Shown piece by piece: positions 18,801 through 25,838 of a stretch of 35,181 bases of DNA (position 1 is its first letter; the number at the start of each line of letters is the position of its first letter). Position numbers and translations under genes: made by a program. Source of the stretch: Cellvibrio mixtus subsp. mixtus J3-8 (GTDB lineage: Bacteria; Pseudomonadota; Gammaproteobacteria; Pseudomonadales; Cellvibrionaceae); assembly GCF_000766945.1 (NCBI RefSeq), contig NZ_ALBT01000084.1, positions 1 to 35,181 on the forward strand. Reading direction: 5' to 3'. The notes beneath the pieces are model-generated. The model was given only the letters and a program-made list of their open reading frames with translations. It made no database searches and had not been told where the DNA came from.

Positions 18801-21212
18801 TTTTAGGATATTAGCCTTTAATTCGACATCCAATTGATTGGCATTCCATAGGCTGGCATCTAAAAACCGAAAATAATCCTCGATCAGGAAATCACTTTTT
18901 ACAATCTGAAATGGCACACCGTTTTTTTCAATATAAACCGAACGAAGAATCTCTTGCTCTTCGATTAGTTGCCGAACTGATTCCCTAAAATGCTCAACAT
19001 TAATATCCCTTTGATTTTCACTCGATGACAGTTTTAAGGTTAACGACAAATTATAATTAGCGCTGTCAGGGTGTAGATTTTGAAGATACCAAAAACCCAT
19101 TTGCTGATGGGAAATATTGTCATTGGCTACTGATGATGCAGAAACCAACAAACTTGCCGTGTTATTTTTATCCTTTATAGATTCTAATTCAGAGATATGC
19201 GTCATCAACTCCAGCAATGTTGGACCTGACAATAACCTTGACATGTCGTAGGCCACACCTTTGTCGGCTTCGATCCTGTATTGCAAATGCGCAGCCTTGA
19301 GCGAGTCCACCCCAAAGTTAACTATTGAAACATTCCAGCTAACATTATCAACATCAATATTCAGCTCGTTCAAAAACAATGATTTTACATATGCATAATT
19401 GTCATTATCTCCAGATGTTGCTGCGCTATATTCTTCTTTAATTTTTTGTTTGGCATCTTCTTCGTGCGCAGTAGCAAAAACGCCCTTCAAATAAGCCAAC
19501 CTACACTCCGAGCGACGCACTTTACCGCTGGAGGTTATAAATATTTTCCCGGGTTTAACCAGAATGATTTCATCAAGATACAGACCATGAGACAAAAGAA
19601 CAGCTTCTCGTATAAGCGTCTCGACATTAGCACCTTCCGCTTTCCTGACTGAACTTCTTTCCATCTCCTGAATTAAAATGATTTTTTGTTTTTCTTTCGT
19701 TTCCACTGAAAAACAAGCGCCTCTTCCAGCGCGCAAGTGTTTAGAGCTATTCTGTGCCGTAGTTTCAATATCCTGGGGGTAGTAATTTTTACCCCTTACG
19801 ATAATAAGATCCTTAAGGCGACCGGAAACGTACAGTTGTTTATCATGTAAAAACCCCATATCGCCGGTTCTTAAAAATGTCTCATTTGGATCAGTGGAAT
19901 TATTGATATGAGCATTAAAAGATGCGGCTGTTAAATCCGGATTTCCCCAATAACCCAATGCGACACTAGGCCCCTTAACCCAAATCTCCCCCACTTTATT
20001 GTTTTCACATTCGCGTAAGGTTTTCGGATCAACGATACGAATAGCGGTATCAATTCCTGCTTGCCCGCAACTCACAAGTGATACTGAGCTTTCGTTTGAA
20101 GCGCTAGTTTTTATAATGTGGAAATCTAAATTCTCACGCTCCAGATTCAATGCAACTGGCTGATCCGCTTTATTAACGCCGGATATCATCAATGTAGATT
20201 CTGCCATTCCATAGCATGGATAAAATGCATTATATTTAAACCCACATATTTTAAATGCATTAAAAAACCGCTCCAATGTTGTGGAATTGACAGGCTCAGC
20301 ACCATTAAAAGCCAAATCCCATGAACTCAAATCCAAATGCTCTTTTTCTTCTTCAGTAATTCTGCTGACACATAAATCATAAGCAAAATTGGGAGCACCA
20401 CTGGTGGTCGCTTTATAATTGGAGATCATTTCCAACCATGTAATTGGCCTGCGTAAAAACGTAACAGGAGACATTAGAATGGCAGTAGTACCCAAATACA
20501 TCGGGTGCAGAATATTCCCTATCAGTCCCATGTCATGGTATTGAGGTAGCCAACCAGCGACGACCGAATTTCTGGTGTGATTAAAGCTTGAGAAAATCAT
20601 TGATTGGTTATGGAGCAAATTTTCGTGCGATACCATAACCCCTTTCGGAGAACCTGTTGACCCGGATGTATATTGCAAGAACGCCAATTGCTTCAGTTGG
20701 AAATCAGGCTTCGCCCACAATATCTTTTTATCGGAAAGCACTTCACTAATATCGATGATACTTTCTTCATTCGCCAACACCTTTTGCACCAGCAAGGACT
20801 TGGTGATTTGTAATTCATTTTTTCCAATTAAGATAAACTCTGCCTGGCAATTATCTTTGATTGCTTTAAGGCGGATCCAGTCTTCTGCGCGCGCGCGCGG
20901 AGGATAGACAGGTACACAGACTACACCTGCATATAAACAGCCCCAGAATGCTTCAATGAACTCCAATCCCGGCGGGAATATCAGCAGCGCCTGAGAGTGC
21001 GCATTGGCTTGCTGAAGCCTGGATGCTATGGATTTTGCTTTTGAATCCAGTTCTCCGTAGGTTATCGAGGTACTGACCAACCCCTCATTAGTTAAAAACC
21101 TATAGGCAACATGGTCTGGTTTTACCTCAGCCCAGTGCCGGGCAATATCCACTAGGCTGGTTAATTCAATATCTTCAAATTGATGCTTACAACTACTGTA
21201 ATTATTTTCCAT
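15885..21212 (-). CDS. Lipid-loading NRPS: FAAL-ACP-C-A-T
   Basis: 1775 aa from the chosen ATG. Domains (approximate): fatty acyl-AMP ligase 10-590 with TSGSTGSPKG near 185 and the FAAL-typical LPQYHDMGLIG; carrier with GVDSLKA near 640; C 690-1120 with HHIAADA near 835 (Gly of HHxxxDG is Ala); A 1165-1690 with TSGSTGEPKG near 1325, GDLARQ and a C-terminal GK; T with GGNSLL near 1725. The FAAL activates a free fatty acid as acyl-AMP and loads it on the ACP; the C domain would acylate the first building block. The A domain core motifs are intact, but the segment that normally reads FDxSxW is FVRAERE, so Asp235 is Val with Arg at 236 and 239 (hand-read pocket VRRAFGFSDK). This argues against an ordinary alpha-amino acid. 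The C-terminus MATELEELQ resembles the acidic tails of two other synthetases here. A TTG at 21233 would add seven residues; ATG at 21212 is preferred because GGA precedes it by about 15 nt, though neither site is strong. Confidence 0.93.
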   Translation of the reverse strand: MENNYSSCKHQFEDIELTSLVDIARHWAEVKPDHVAYRFLTNEGLVSTSITYGELDSKAKSIASRLQQANAHSQALLIFPPGLEFIEAFWGCLYAGVVCVPVYPPRARAEDWIRLKAIKDNCQAEFILIGKNELQITKSLLVQKVLANEESIIDISEVLSDKKILWAKPDFQLKQLAFLQYTSGSTGSPKGVMVSHENLLHNQSMIFSSFNHTRNSVVAGWLPQYHDMGLIGNILHPMYLGTTAILMSPVTFLRRPITWLEMISNYKATTSGAPNFAYDLCVSRITEEEKEHLDLSSWDLAFNGAEPVNSTTLERFFNAFKICGFKYNAFYPCYGMAESTLMISGVNKADQPVALNLERENLDFHIIKTSASNESSVSLVSCGQAGIDTAIRIVDPKTLRECENNKVGEIWVKGPSVALGYWGNPDLTAASFNAHINNSTDPNETFLRTGDMGFLHDKQLYVSGRLKDLIIVRGKNYYPQDIETTAQNSSKHLRAGRGACFSVETKEKQKIILIQEMERSSVRKAEGANVETLIREAVLLSHGLYLDEIILVKPGKIFITSSGKVRRSECRLAYLKGVFATAHEEDAKQKIKEEYSAATSGDNDNYAYVKSLFLNELNIDVDNVSWNVSIVNFGVDSLKAAHLQYRIEADKGVAYDMSRLLSGPTLLELMTHISELESIKDKNNTASLLVSASSVANDNISHQQMGFWYLQNLHPDSANYNLSLTLKLSSSENQRDINVEHFRESVRQLIEEQEILRSVYIEKNGVPFQIVKSDFLIEDYFRFLDASLWNANQLDVELKANILKPINLQYDPVIRIYLYKVADNNYVLNVVIHHIAADAWSVQLLIKKIANYYQAYQSSIKKHLQKINQYSVFSQKNAALINSAHVVEMQSFWRDYMAGAGSLTELPIDHPRGTTLDFSGDNFDFYLSRDQFEKVERTLLETNSTLYMFLLSVYQVLLYRFMGEQDIIVGSPISERPLKFAETVGCFVDIKPIRSQVNGNDSFKVHLDKLKNTFIHVIKNKSYPLQLIIRDTFTNDSLAAGMTFPNVRFSLQQESLLKGSAPFYFGAADSSLTLDSFSLSSYQSNGLKTDLAQAELSLTAVECDAGILFRFNYNKCLFEQKTISRLADCYKAILASAVSNLTQKICDIPLPPTIPLSLIKGNQNALSALPRHFGIHQVFERQVKMVPNATAVVCGIDSLTYEELNRKANCLAHALVDNGVLPETRVAIYCKRSVDTIIAFFGALKAGACCILLEPSVTKKRCEYIIDDAEVKVILGEEASELSYSDNIVFLSIKNSLSRYADKVKNLSVNIIGSNAAYIIYTSGSTGEPKGVVGIHEGIINRTEWMLSEYGINAEDTVLHATPINFVRAEREIFFPLCAGAKLVILDENGLENPVAFLNALNSENVTFTASSPAHLRIMLDTDAAKFASISSIKHWFIGADVLHHSLIKRIQHFQPNVQFSYFYGSTETTSDVACFRVPYGYEKNEFTTPIGSALSNTIIYILDENLSQVPVGGIGEIYIEGMQLSRGYNKSPRLTAEKFIPNPFSKVPGSRLYRMGDLARQLPDGNIIIAGRKDSQININGFRIEPAEIEKALCDLSSIKSAVISTYFNKGDLHLIAYVVTYPWFNKSLDEAQLREELKLKLPAYMIPSAFVYLDELPLTTLGKIERRLLPSPVDAISQAFEASYVAPENELEVMLVEIWESVLGDRNLAGRMIGTNDDFFQIGGNSLLGTKLLSIIKSDLGIDISIRELFNNPKISLLANKILIMATELEELQ

Positions 21213-21291
21213 TTTTTTAATTTTTCCATTCAATCATTCATGCGCTTAATTAATTTTTATAAAGTCACATAAATATATGTATATAAAGTGA

Positions 21292-21328
21292 GTTATAAAT
21301 AGAGATCAAACTAATCTCTATTTATAAC
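21292..21328. repeat. Perfect 15-bp inverted repeat between permease and FAAL genes
   Basis: GTTATAAATAGAGAT (21292-21306) is the exact reverse complement of ATCTCTATTTATAAC (21314-21328), with a 7-nt loop CAAACTA. It lies 21 nt past the permease stop in a 116-bp gap (21234-21349) that is otherwise AT-rich. No T tract follows on the minus strand and a G/C run follows on the plus strand, so it is not a textbook intrinsic terminator. It could be a weak terminator or attenuator, an mRNA processing or stabilising stem, or a regulator-binding palindrome ahead of the FAAL gene. The repeat is certain; its role is not known. Confidence 0.85.
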
Positions 21329-21349
21329 GGGCGAGCTTATCTTCGTAGT

Positions 21350-23761
21350 TTATGAGTGATTATTTCGAAAAGTATGCGCAAGGCTAACGTTTGAAATTTT
21401 TATAATGTGATAACCGACTGCGATCCAACAAACCACTAATGAAAGCACACTTACAACAAGAAAATTAACCGAAGAAACATGCAAACGATATGGAAATCCG
21501 CTCAACCATTCTATAACCACATAAAAAGCAATTGGCATAGCGATAATGTTTGCAATTAAAACAGGTTTGGCAAATTTCCATAGAAACAACCTGGATATAT
21601 CTATCGTATTTGCACCAACCATTTTTCTTAATCCGATCTCTTTTGTTTGTGATCGAATTGAAAAACCGGACAAAACAAATGAACCAAGCATTGCAATAAC
21701 TATGGCTACAATTGACAAAACCGCCATTATTTGTCCATTTTTCTCCCAGCGAGAGAAGGCGATATTCAAATCCGTATCTAGAAAAGACCTTACGATCGGA
21801 TAATTAGGGTTAATCGCGCTCCAGGTTGAATCTATTGATTCAAGAGTGTCCACTAAATTATTACCGGTAATTTTTACTGATAGGTACTGCGACTGCTCAG
21901 GATAAACAATGAAAATATAAGGAGATAATTCGCCATGCCCAGCGAGCATATGGAAATCTGACACTACACCTACAATGTTTAATGTGAAATTCCAATGGCT
22001 ATCCACCGAGTTTACTAACTGACCCAATGCATCGGAATTATTCAACCAACCAAGCTTGCGCGCAGCCGACTCATTAATAACCGCACTATAAATTGAATTA
22101 TCAACTACGTCTTTATTTGTAGCCCTATCTAGCGCGTAATCTTCACCGAAGGATCTGCCAGCAAGAACGTTGATATTGTAGGTTTCAAAAAAATCATAAT
22201 CTACAGCAAGTCGATTAAGTGTTAATGCATCTTCCCTGTTACCGCCAGAAAGATAAAATCCACTCGATTTATCATATTCTTTACCAGGTACAGTCATTGA
22301 GCCAGAAACACTTATTACTTCGGGATTTTTTAAAAGTTCATTTTTTAATCTTTCGTAATTTGGTTTTATTTCCGTCCATCCTAAATTGCTTAACACCAAG
22401 ATATTCTCTTTTTCAAACCCCAAATCAATTTTTTTTATAAAACTCATCTGCTGGAAGATAAAAACTGTATAGATACTTACAACTATAGCAATTGAAAATT
22501 GAACTATAATCAATCCGTTTCTAACACTTGATGACGCAGAACCAGCTTTTCCGAGGTTTCTAAATACTTCTGAGGGTTGAAATTTAGACAGATAAAATGC
22601 AGGGTAAGAACCAGCTATAAATCCAGTAATTACTGTAACAATGACCAATTTCCAAATTAAAAAGATATTTGTAAAGAAATCAAATATTATCGTTTTATCC
22701 GTTACGTAATTAAACCAACCTAAAGACAACCTTACCAAAATAATTGCCAAAAATAATGCACACACTGAAAGCACCAGGGATTCAGATAGAAATTGTATTG
22801 CCAGTTGCTGACGTGAAGCACCAAGTGATTTCCTAACTCCGAGCTCCTTATTCCGCCCAACCCCTTTGGCAATCGCCATATTGGTAGCATTAATACAGGC
22901 GATTAGCAAAATAAGGCCTCCAATTAGCGACAGCGCAATTAGGCTATTTCCACCTCCCCCCGCCGATTCTTGAAGATGAATATCCTCTATTGGATTTAAA
23001 CGAAATCCAATATTAAGCTCGTTTGGTATGTGAACGCTTGAGAAGTACTCAATGCCATTTTTCAATGATTCAATAGTTTCATTCTTTTTTAACAAAATAT
23101 ACGTTCTGGCAAATCGATCTTTCCAATTATCGTTGTCACGGGCGTGATACATATTTTCACGCGATTGAATATTCGCTAAAAATTCAATATTCAAATGCGA
23201 ATTTTCTTTAACATCTTTTATAACTGCGCCAACGCGATAGAAATTTTTATTATCCAGCGTTAGAACTTTATCTACTGGATTAATATCACCAAAATATTTT
23301 TCGGACATAGATTTGGTAATAACTATTGAAAAAGGCTCGCCAAATGCAGTTTCATAATCGCCATATATAAACTCAAAACCGAATATCGATAAAAATGATT
23401 TATCAATAAAATTGATATTTTCATAAAAGGCTTTTTCTTGATACTTTACAACAAATTGCATTGGAACCAGGCGAGCGGCTTGTTCAACCTCAGCTACCCC
23501 TGCCACCAAAGCCGGAGCAATGGCAGGAAATGTATCAACATCAATACTGCCAGCCTTATCTGAAAAGTGCCGAACTGTTTCAAGGCGAAAAATCTGTCCA
23601 CTGTTCTTCCAATTTTTATCGAAACTAAGCTCATCCTGGACATATAGCAGTGTAAAAACAAAAACTGCCATACCAATAGCTAGACCAAGAATGTTTATAG
23701 TCGAATAAAATAGATCCGCTTTCAGTCGGCGAATAGCTATAAGCAAATAATTTATGAGCAT
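21350..23761 (-). CDS. MacB/FtsX-type ABC transporter permease (double FtsX)
   Basis: 803-aa inner-membrane protein with two FtsX/MacB core repeats. The first hydrophobic segment is near residues 20-42, followed by a large periplasmic domain and segments near 270-295, 328-350, 370-396 and 420-440. A second periplasmic domain follows, then segments near 675-700, 730-755 and 765-790, giving about eight membrane passes. The RNKELGVRKSLGAS and TKEIGLRKMVGAN stretches after the membrane segments are typical of this family. Unlike MacB of E. coli, the ATPase is on a separate gene. The start overlaps the ATPase stop by 10 nt (ATGCTCATAA), with GAGG 7 nt upstream, so the two are translationally coupled. 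With the ATPase and adaptor it probably powers export of the lipopeptide or its precursor; the substrate is inferred only from position. Confidence 0.92.
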   Translation of the reverse strand: MLINYLLIAIRRLKADLFYSTINILGLAIGMAVFVFTLLYVQDELSFDKNWKNSGQIFRLETVRHFSDKAGSIDVDTFPAIAPALVAGVAEVEQAARLVPMQFVVKYQEKAFYENINFIDKSFLSIFGFEFIYGDYETAFGEPFSIVITKSMSEKYFGDINPVDKVLTLDNKNFYRVGAVIKDVKENSHLNIEFLANIQSRENMYHARDNDNWKDRFARTYILLKKNETIESLKNGIEYFSSVHIPNELNIGFRLNPIEDIHLQESAGGGGNSLIALSLIGGLILLIACINATNMAIAKGVGRNKELGVRKSLGASRQQLAIQFLSESLVLSVCALFLAIILVRLSLGWFNYVTDKTIIFDFFTNIFLIWKLVIVTVITGFIAGSYPAFYLSKFQPSEVFRNLGKAGSASSSVRNGLIIVQFSIAIVVSIYTVFIFQQMSFIKKIDLGFEKENILVLSNLGWTEIKPNYERLKNELLKNPEVISVSGSMTVPGKEYDKSSGFYLSGGNREDALTLNRLAVDYDFFETYNINVLAGRSFGEDYALDRATNKDVVDNSIYSAVINESAARKLGWLNNSDALGQLVNSVDSHWNFTLNIVGVVSDFHMLAGHGELSPYIFIVYPEQSQYLSVKITGNNLVDTLESIDSTWSAINPNYPIVRSFLDTDLNIAFSRWEKNGQIMAVLSIVAIVIAMLGSFVLSGFSIRSQTKEIGLRKMVGANTIDISRLFLWKFAKPVLIANIIAMPIAFYVVIEWLSGFPYRLHVSSVNFLVVSVLSLVVCWIAVGYHIIKISNVSLAHTFRNNHS

Positions 23762-24474
23762 ACTTCGACCTCGTTTTTGCGAGCTTGAACTATCTCATTT
23801 TGGCTCCCATATTCCTGCATCTTCCCATCCAGCAAATATAGGATTCGATTAGCGTAACTGGCGTGATAATCAGAGTGTGTAACCATTATCAACGTAGTTC
23901 CAGACTTATTTAACGCTTTGAGCATATCCATCACTTCTTGCCCCATTTCACTATCCAGGTTACCAGTCGGCTCATCAGCTAATATTAATTTTGGTTTGGC
24001 TACCAAGGCTCTTGCAATTGCAACGCGCTGCTGCTGTCCACCCGAAAGCTGCTTTGGATAATGATTCATTCGATGCAAAATACCCACATCTTCCAATATT
24101 TTCTTTACCAATTCTTGACGTTGATTTTTTGATTTATTTTGGTACAGCAACGCCAATTCAACATTCTCATATACAGTTAACTCATCAATTAAATTAAACT
24201 CCTGGAATATGTAGCCAATATTTGACTTTCTAATATTGGCTAACTGTTTTTCAGAATAGGAAGAAACCTCATGATCAAGGAAATAATATTTACCTGAACT
24301 AGGATTTCCCAATAAGCCGAAGATATTTAATATTGAAGATTTACCGCATCCAGAAGGCCCCATTATGGCAACAAACTCACCCTCTTTAATTTCTAAACTA
24401 ATTTCATTGAGAGCTGTGGTTTCTATATCTTCTGTTCTATAAACCTTACTGATTTTGTCAAATTTCAACATCAT
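23752..24474 (-). CDS. ABC transporter ATP-binding protein (MacB/LolD type)
   Basis: 240 aa, the full length of a single nucleotide-binding domain. Walker [10 protein letters not shown] near 39-47, signature LSGGQQQR near 143, Walker [10 protein letters not shown] near 163 and the switch His in TLIMVTHS near 199 are all intact, so it should hydrolyse ATP. It sits between the adaptor gene (33-nt gap) and the permease gene (10-nt overlap). GGAG precedes two consecutive ATG codons; the second (24471) has the better spacing of 7 nt, so the first Met may not be used. Part of a tripartite MacAB-like exporter. No outer-membrane channel gene is in the window, so a general TolC-type protein is likely used. 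Confidence 0.95.
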   Translation of the reverse strand: MMLKFDKISKVYRTEDIETTALNEISLEIKEGEFVAIMGPSGCGKSSILNIFGLLGNPSSGKYYFLDHEVSSYSEKQLANIRKSNIGYIFQEFNLIDELTVYENVELALLYQNKSKNQRQELVKKILEDVGILHRMNHYPKQLSGGQQQRVAIARALVAKPKLILADEPTGNLDSEMGQEVMDMLKALNKSGTTLIMVTHSDYHASYANRILYLLDGKMQEYGSQNEIVQARKNEVEVCS

Positions 24475-24507
24475 TTATCTCCATTAATAATATTTAGAAA
24501 ACCTGCA

Positions 24508-25758
24508 TTAGTAAATTTTGAGCTTTTCCATATCTTTATAATCAGCATAAGATGAAACAACAACTTTTTCACCTGCAGTCAAACCGCTAATTACCTCGAT
24601 GAATTTCGAATTACGACGCCCCAATTTAACTTTTCGTTTCACTGCAGTTGACCCGTTTTTCTCAAGAACAAAAATCCAATTTCCTCCGGTGTCGGAGAAA
24701 AAGCCAGCATTGTCGACTAATAATGTCTGCTTTGGTTGATCTAAAATCAATGTAAGCGATAAATCCTGCCCCCTCCGCAGGTCTTTCAAGGCAGCACCCT
24801 CAAATTCCAAATCAACTACAAAGGCCCCATTAATCACCTCGGGGTAAATTTTTTGAACGACCAAAGTTGCTGTATCGTTATCTCTTTTATATATTGCCTT
24901 TTGCCCAACCTTTAATCTTGCAGCATAAAAAGCGTCCACATTTGCCACCAACTTAAACACGCCTTCTTTATCAATTTGACCGAGACGAGCTCCTTTCTCC
25001 CTTGACTGCCCAATTTCTACATCAAGAGATGTTAACTGCCCATCAATAGGGGATTTAACAACCAGATCCTCAAGACTATTTCGAATAATACTCAAATGGT
25101 TTTGAAGTCTTTTTTCGCTTTCAAGTAGCTGCCCAATTTTTTGACGTTGAATTTCGGTTTCTTTCTTCTGCGCTAAACGAATCAACTCAAGATATCTTGC
25201 ACTGTATTCATGTTCATTTTTAATGGAATCGAAATCGTTTTTGCTGACAAGCTTGTTTTCAAATAAATGGGTTGTCATATCCAAACGCCTCTGAAGTTCA
25301 TTTGTTTTGTATGTGACTTCGTTGAGCGTGGTATTTAATTCCAGCTCATTTCTATCCAGCGACAAGCGCGTGCTTGCATTTATGTCAAGCTGATAACTTA
25401 CTTGAGCTTCTTGGGAATAAACATCTAATTGAAATGCGGTATTCTTAAATTTGATTATATTTTGCCCTGCCTTAACATAATCGCCTTGAGAAACATATAT
25501 CGCATCTACCGTACCGCCCTGGATGGCATCCAGGAAAACAGTTTTTATTGGTGCTGCGATACCACGAATTGGAATGCTGTCCTCGAAGCTACCAAATGTG
25601 ACGCTTGAAATAGATACATGGTCACGTTTTACAGAGTATGTTTTTTGAAATGTAACACCAAAAGCCAAATAACCAACAACGAGAATTGCACCTGCCGCGC
25701 ATATGCTTTTTATAAAAAAACTTTTACTATATTTTTTAGGGGTAATTTGCTTGTCCAT
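24508..25758 (-). CDS. MacA/HlyD-family periplasmic adaptor (membrane fusion protein)
   Basis: 416 aa. A single N-terminal membrane anchor lies at about residues 15-36 and there is no lipobox. Next comes a lipoyl-like half (VDAIYVSQGDYVKAGQNI, near 85), a helical hairpin of about 110 residues (roughly 110-220) rich in Leu, Glu, Lys and Gln, and the second lipoyl half (VVKSPIDGQLTSLDVEIGQ, near 225). Beta-barrel and membrane-proximal domains follow, ending SGLTAGEKVVVSSYADYKDMEKLKIY, which matches the usual end of MacA-like adaptors. It would link the inner-membrane ABC pump to an outer-membrane channel and so implies a Gram-negative envelope. First of the three transporter genes; 80 nt separate it from the preceding NRPS, and its Shine-Dalgarno sequence is weak. 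Confidence 0.92.
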   Translation of the reverse strand: MDKQITPKKYSKSFFIKSICAAGAILVVGYLAFGVTFQKTYSVKRDHVSISSVTFGSFEDSIPIRGIAAPIKTVFLDAIQGGTVDAIYVSQGDYVKAGQNIIKFKNTAFQLDVYSQEAQVSYQLDINASTRLSLDRNELELNTTLNEVTYKTNELQRRLDMTTHLFENKLVSKNDFDSIKNEHEYSARYLELIRLAQKKETEIQRQKIGQLLESEKRLQNHLSIIRNSLEDLVVKSPIDGQLTSLDVEIGQSREKGARLGQIDKEGVFKLVANVDAFYAARLKVGQKAIYKRDNDTATLVVQKIYPEVINGAFVVDLEFEGAALKDLRRGQDLSLTLILDQPKQTLLVDNAGFFSDTGGNWIFVLEKNGSTAVKRKVKLGRRNSKFIEVISGLTAGEKVVVSSYADYKDMEKLKIY

Positions 25759-25838
25759 ATGGTCTACTTAATACTCGCTTGTATATTGTCGTGAATCTTT
25801 TCACAAACAAAAATTTTAATTTTAAAAACAACGATACG

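Noticed and set aside
20887-20899. Run of alternating GC (GCGCGCGCGCGCG) in an AT-rich region
   Set aside because: It lies inside the FAAL coding frame as ordinary Arg/Ala codons (RARAED). It is too short to be called a repeat element and no function is suggested.
21231-21233. TTG as the start of the FAAL-NRPS
   Set aside because: It directly follows an in-frame TGA and has no Shine-Dalgarno sequence. The ATG at 21212 is more plausible, though its own GGA is distant.
25791-25804. Small inverted repeat GTGAA-N4-TTCAC in the 80-bp gap before the adaptor gene
   Set aside because: A 5-bp stem without a T tract is expected by chance; no promoter elements around it were convincing.
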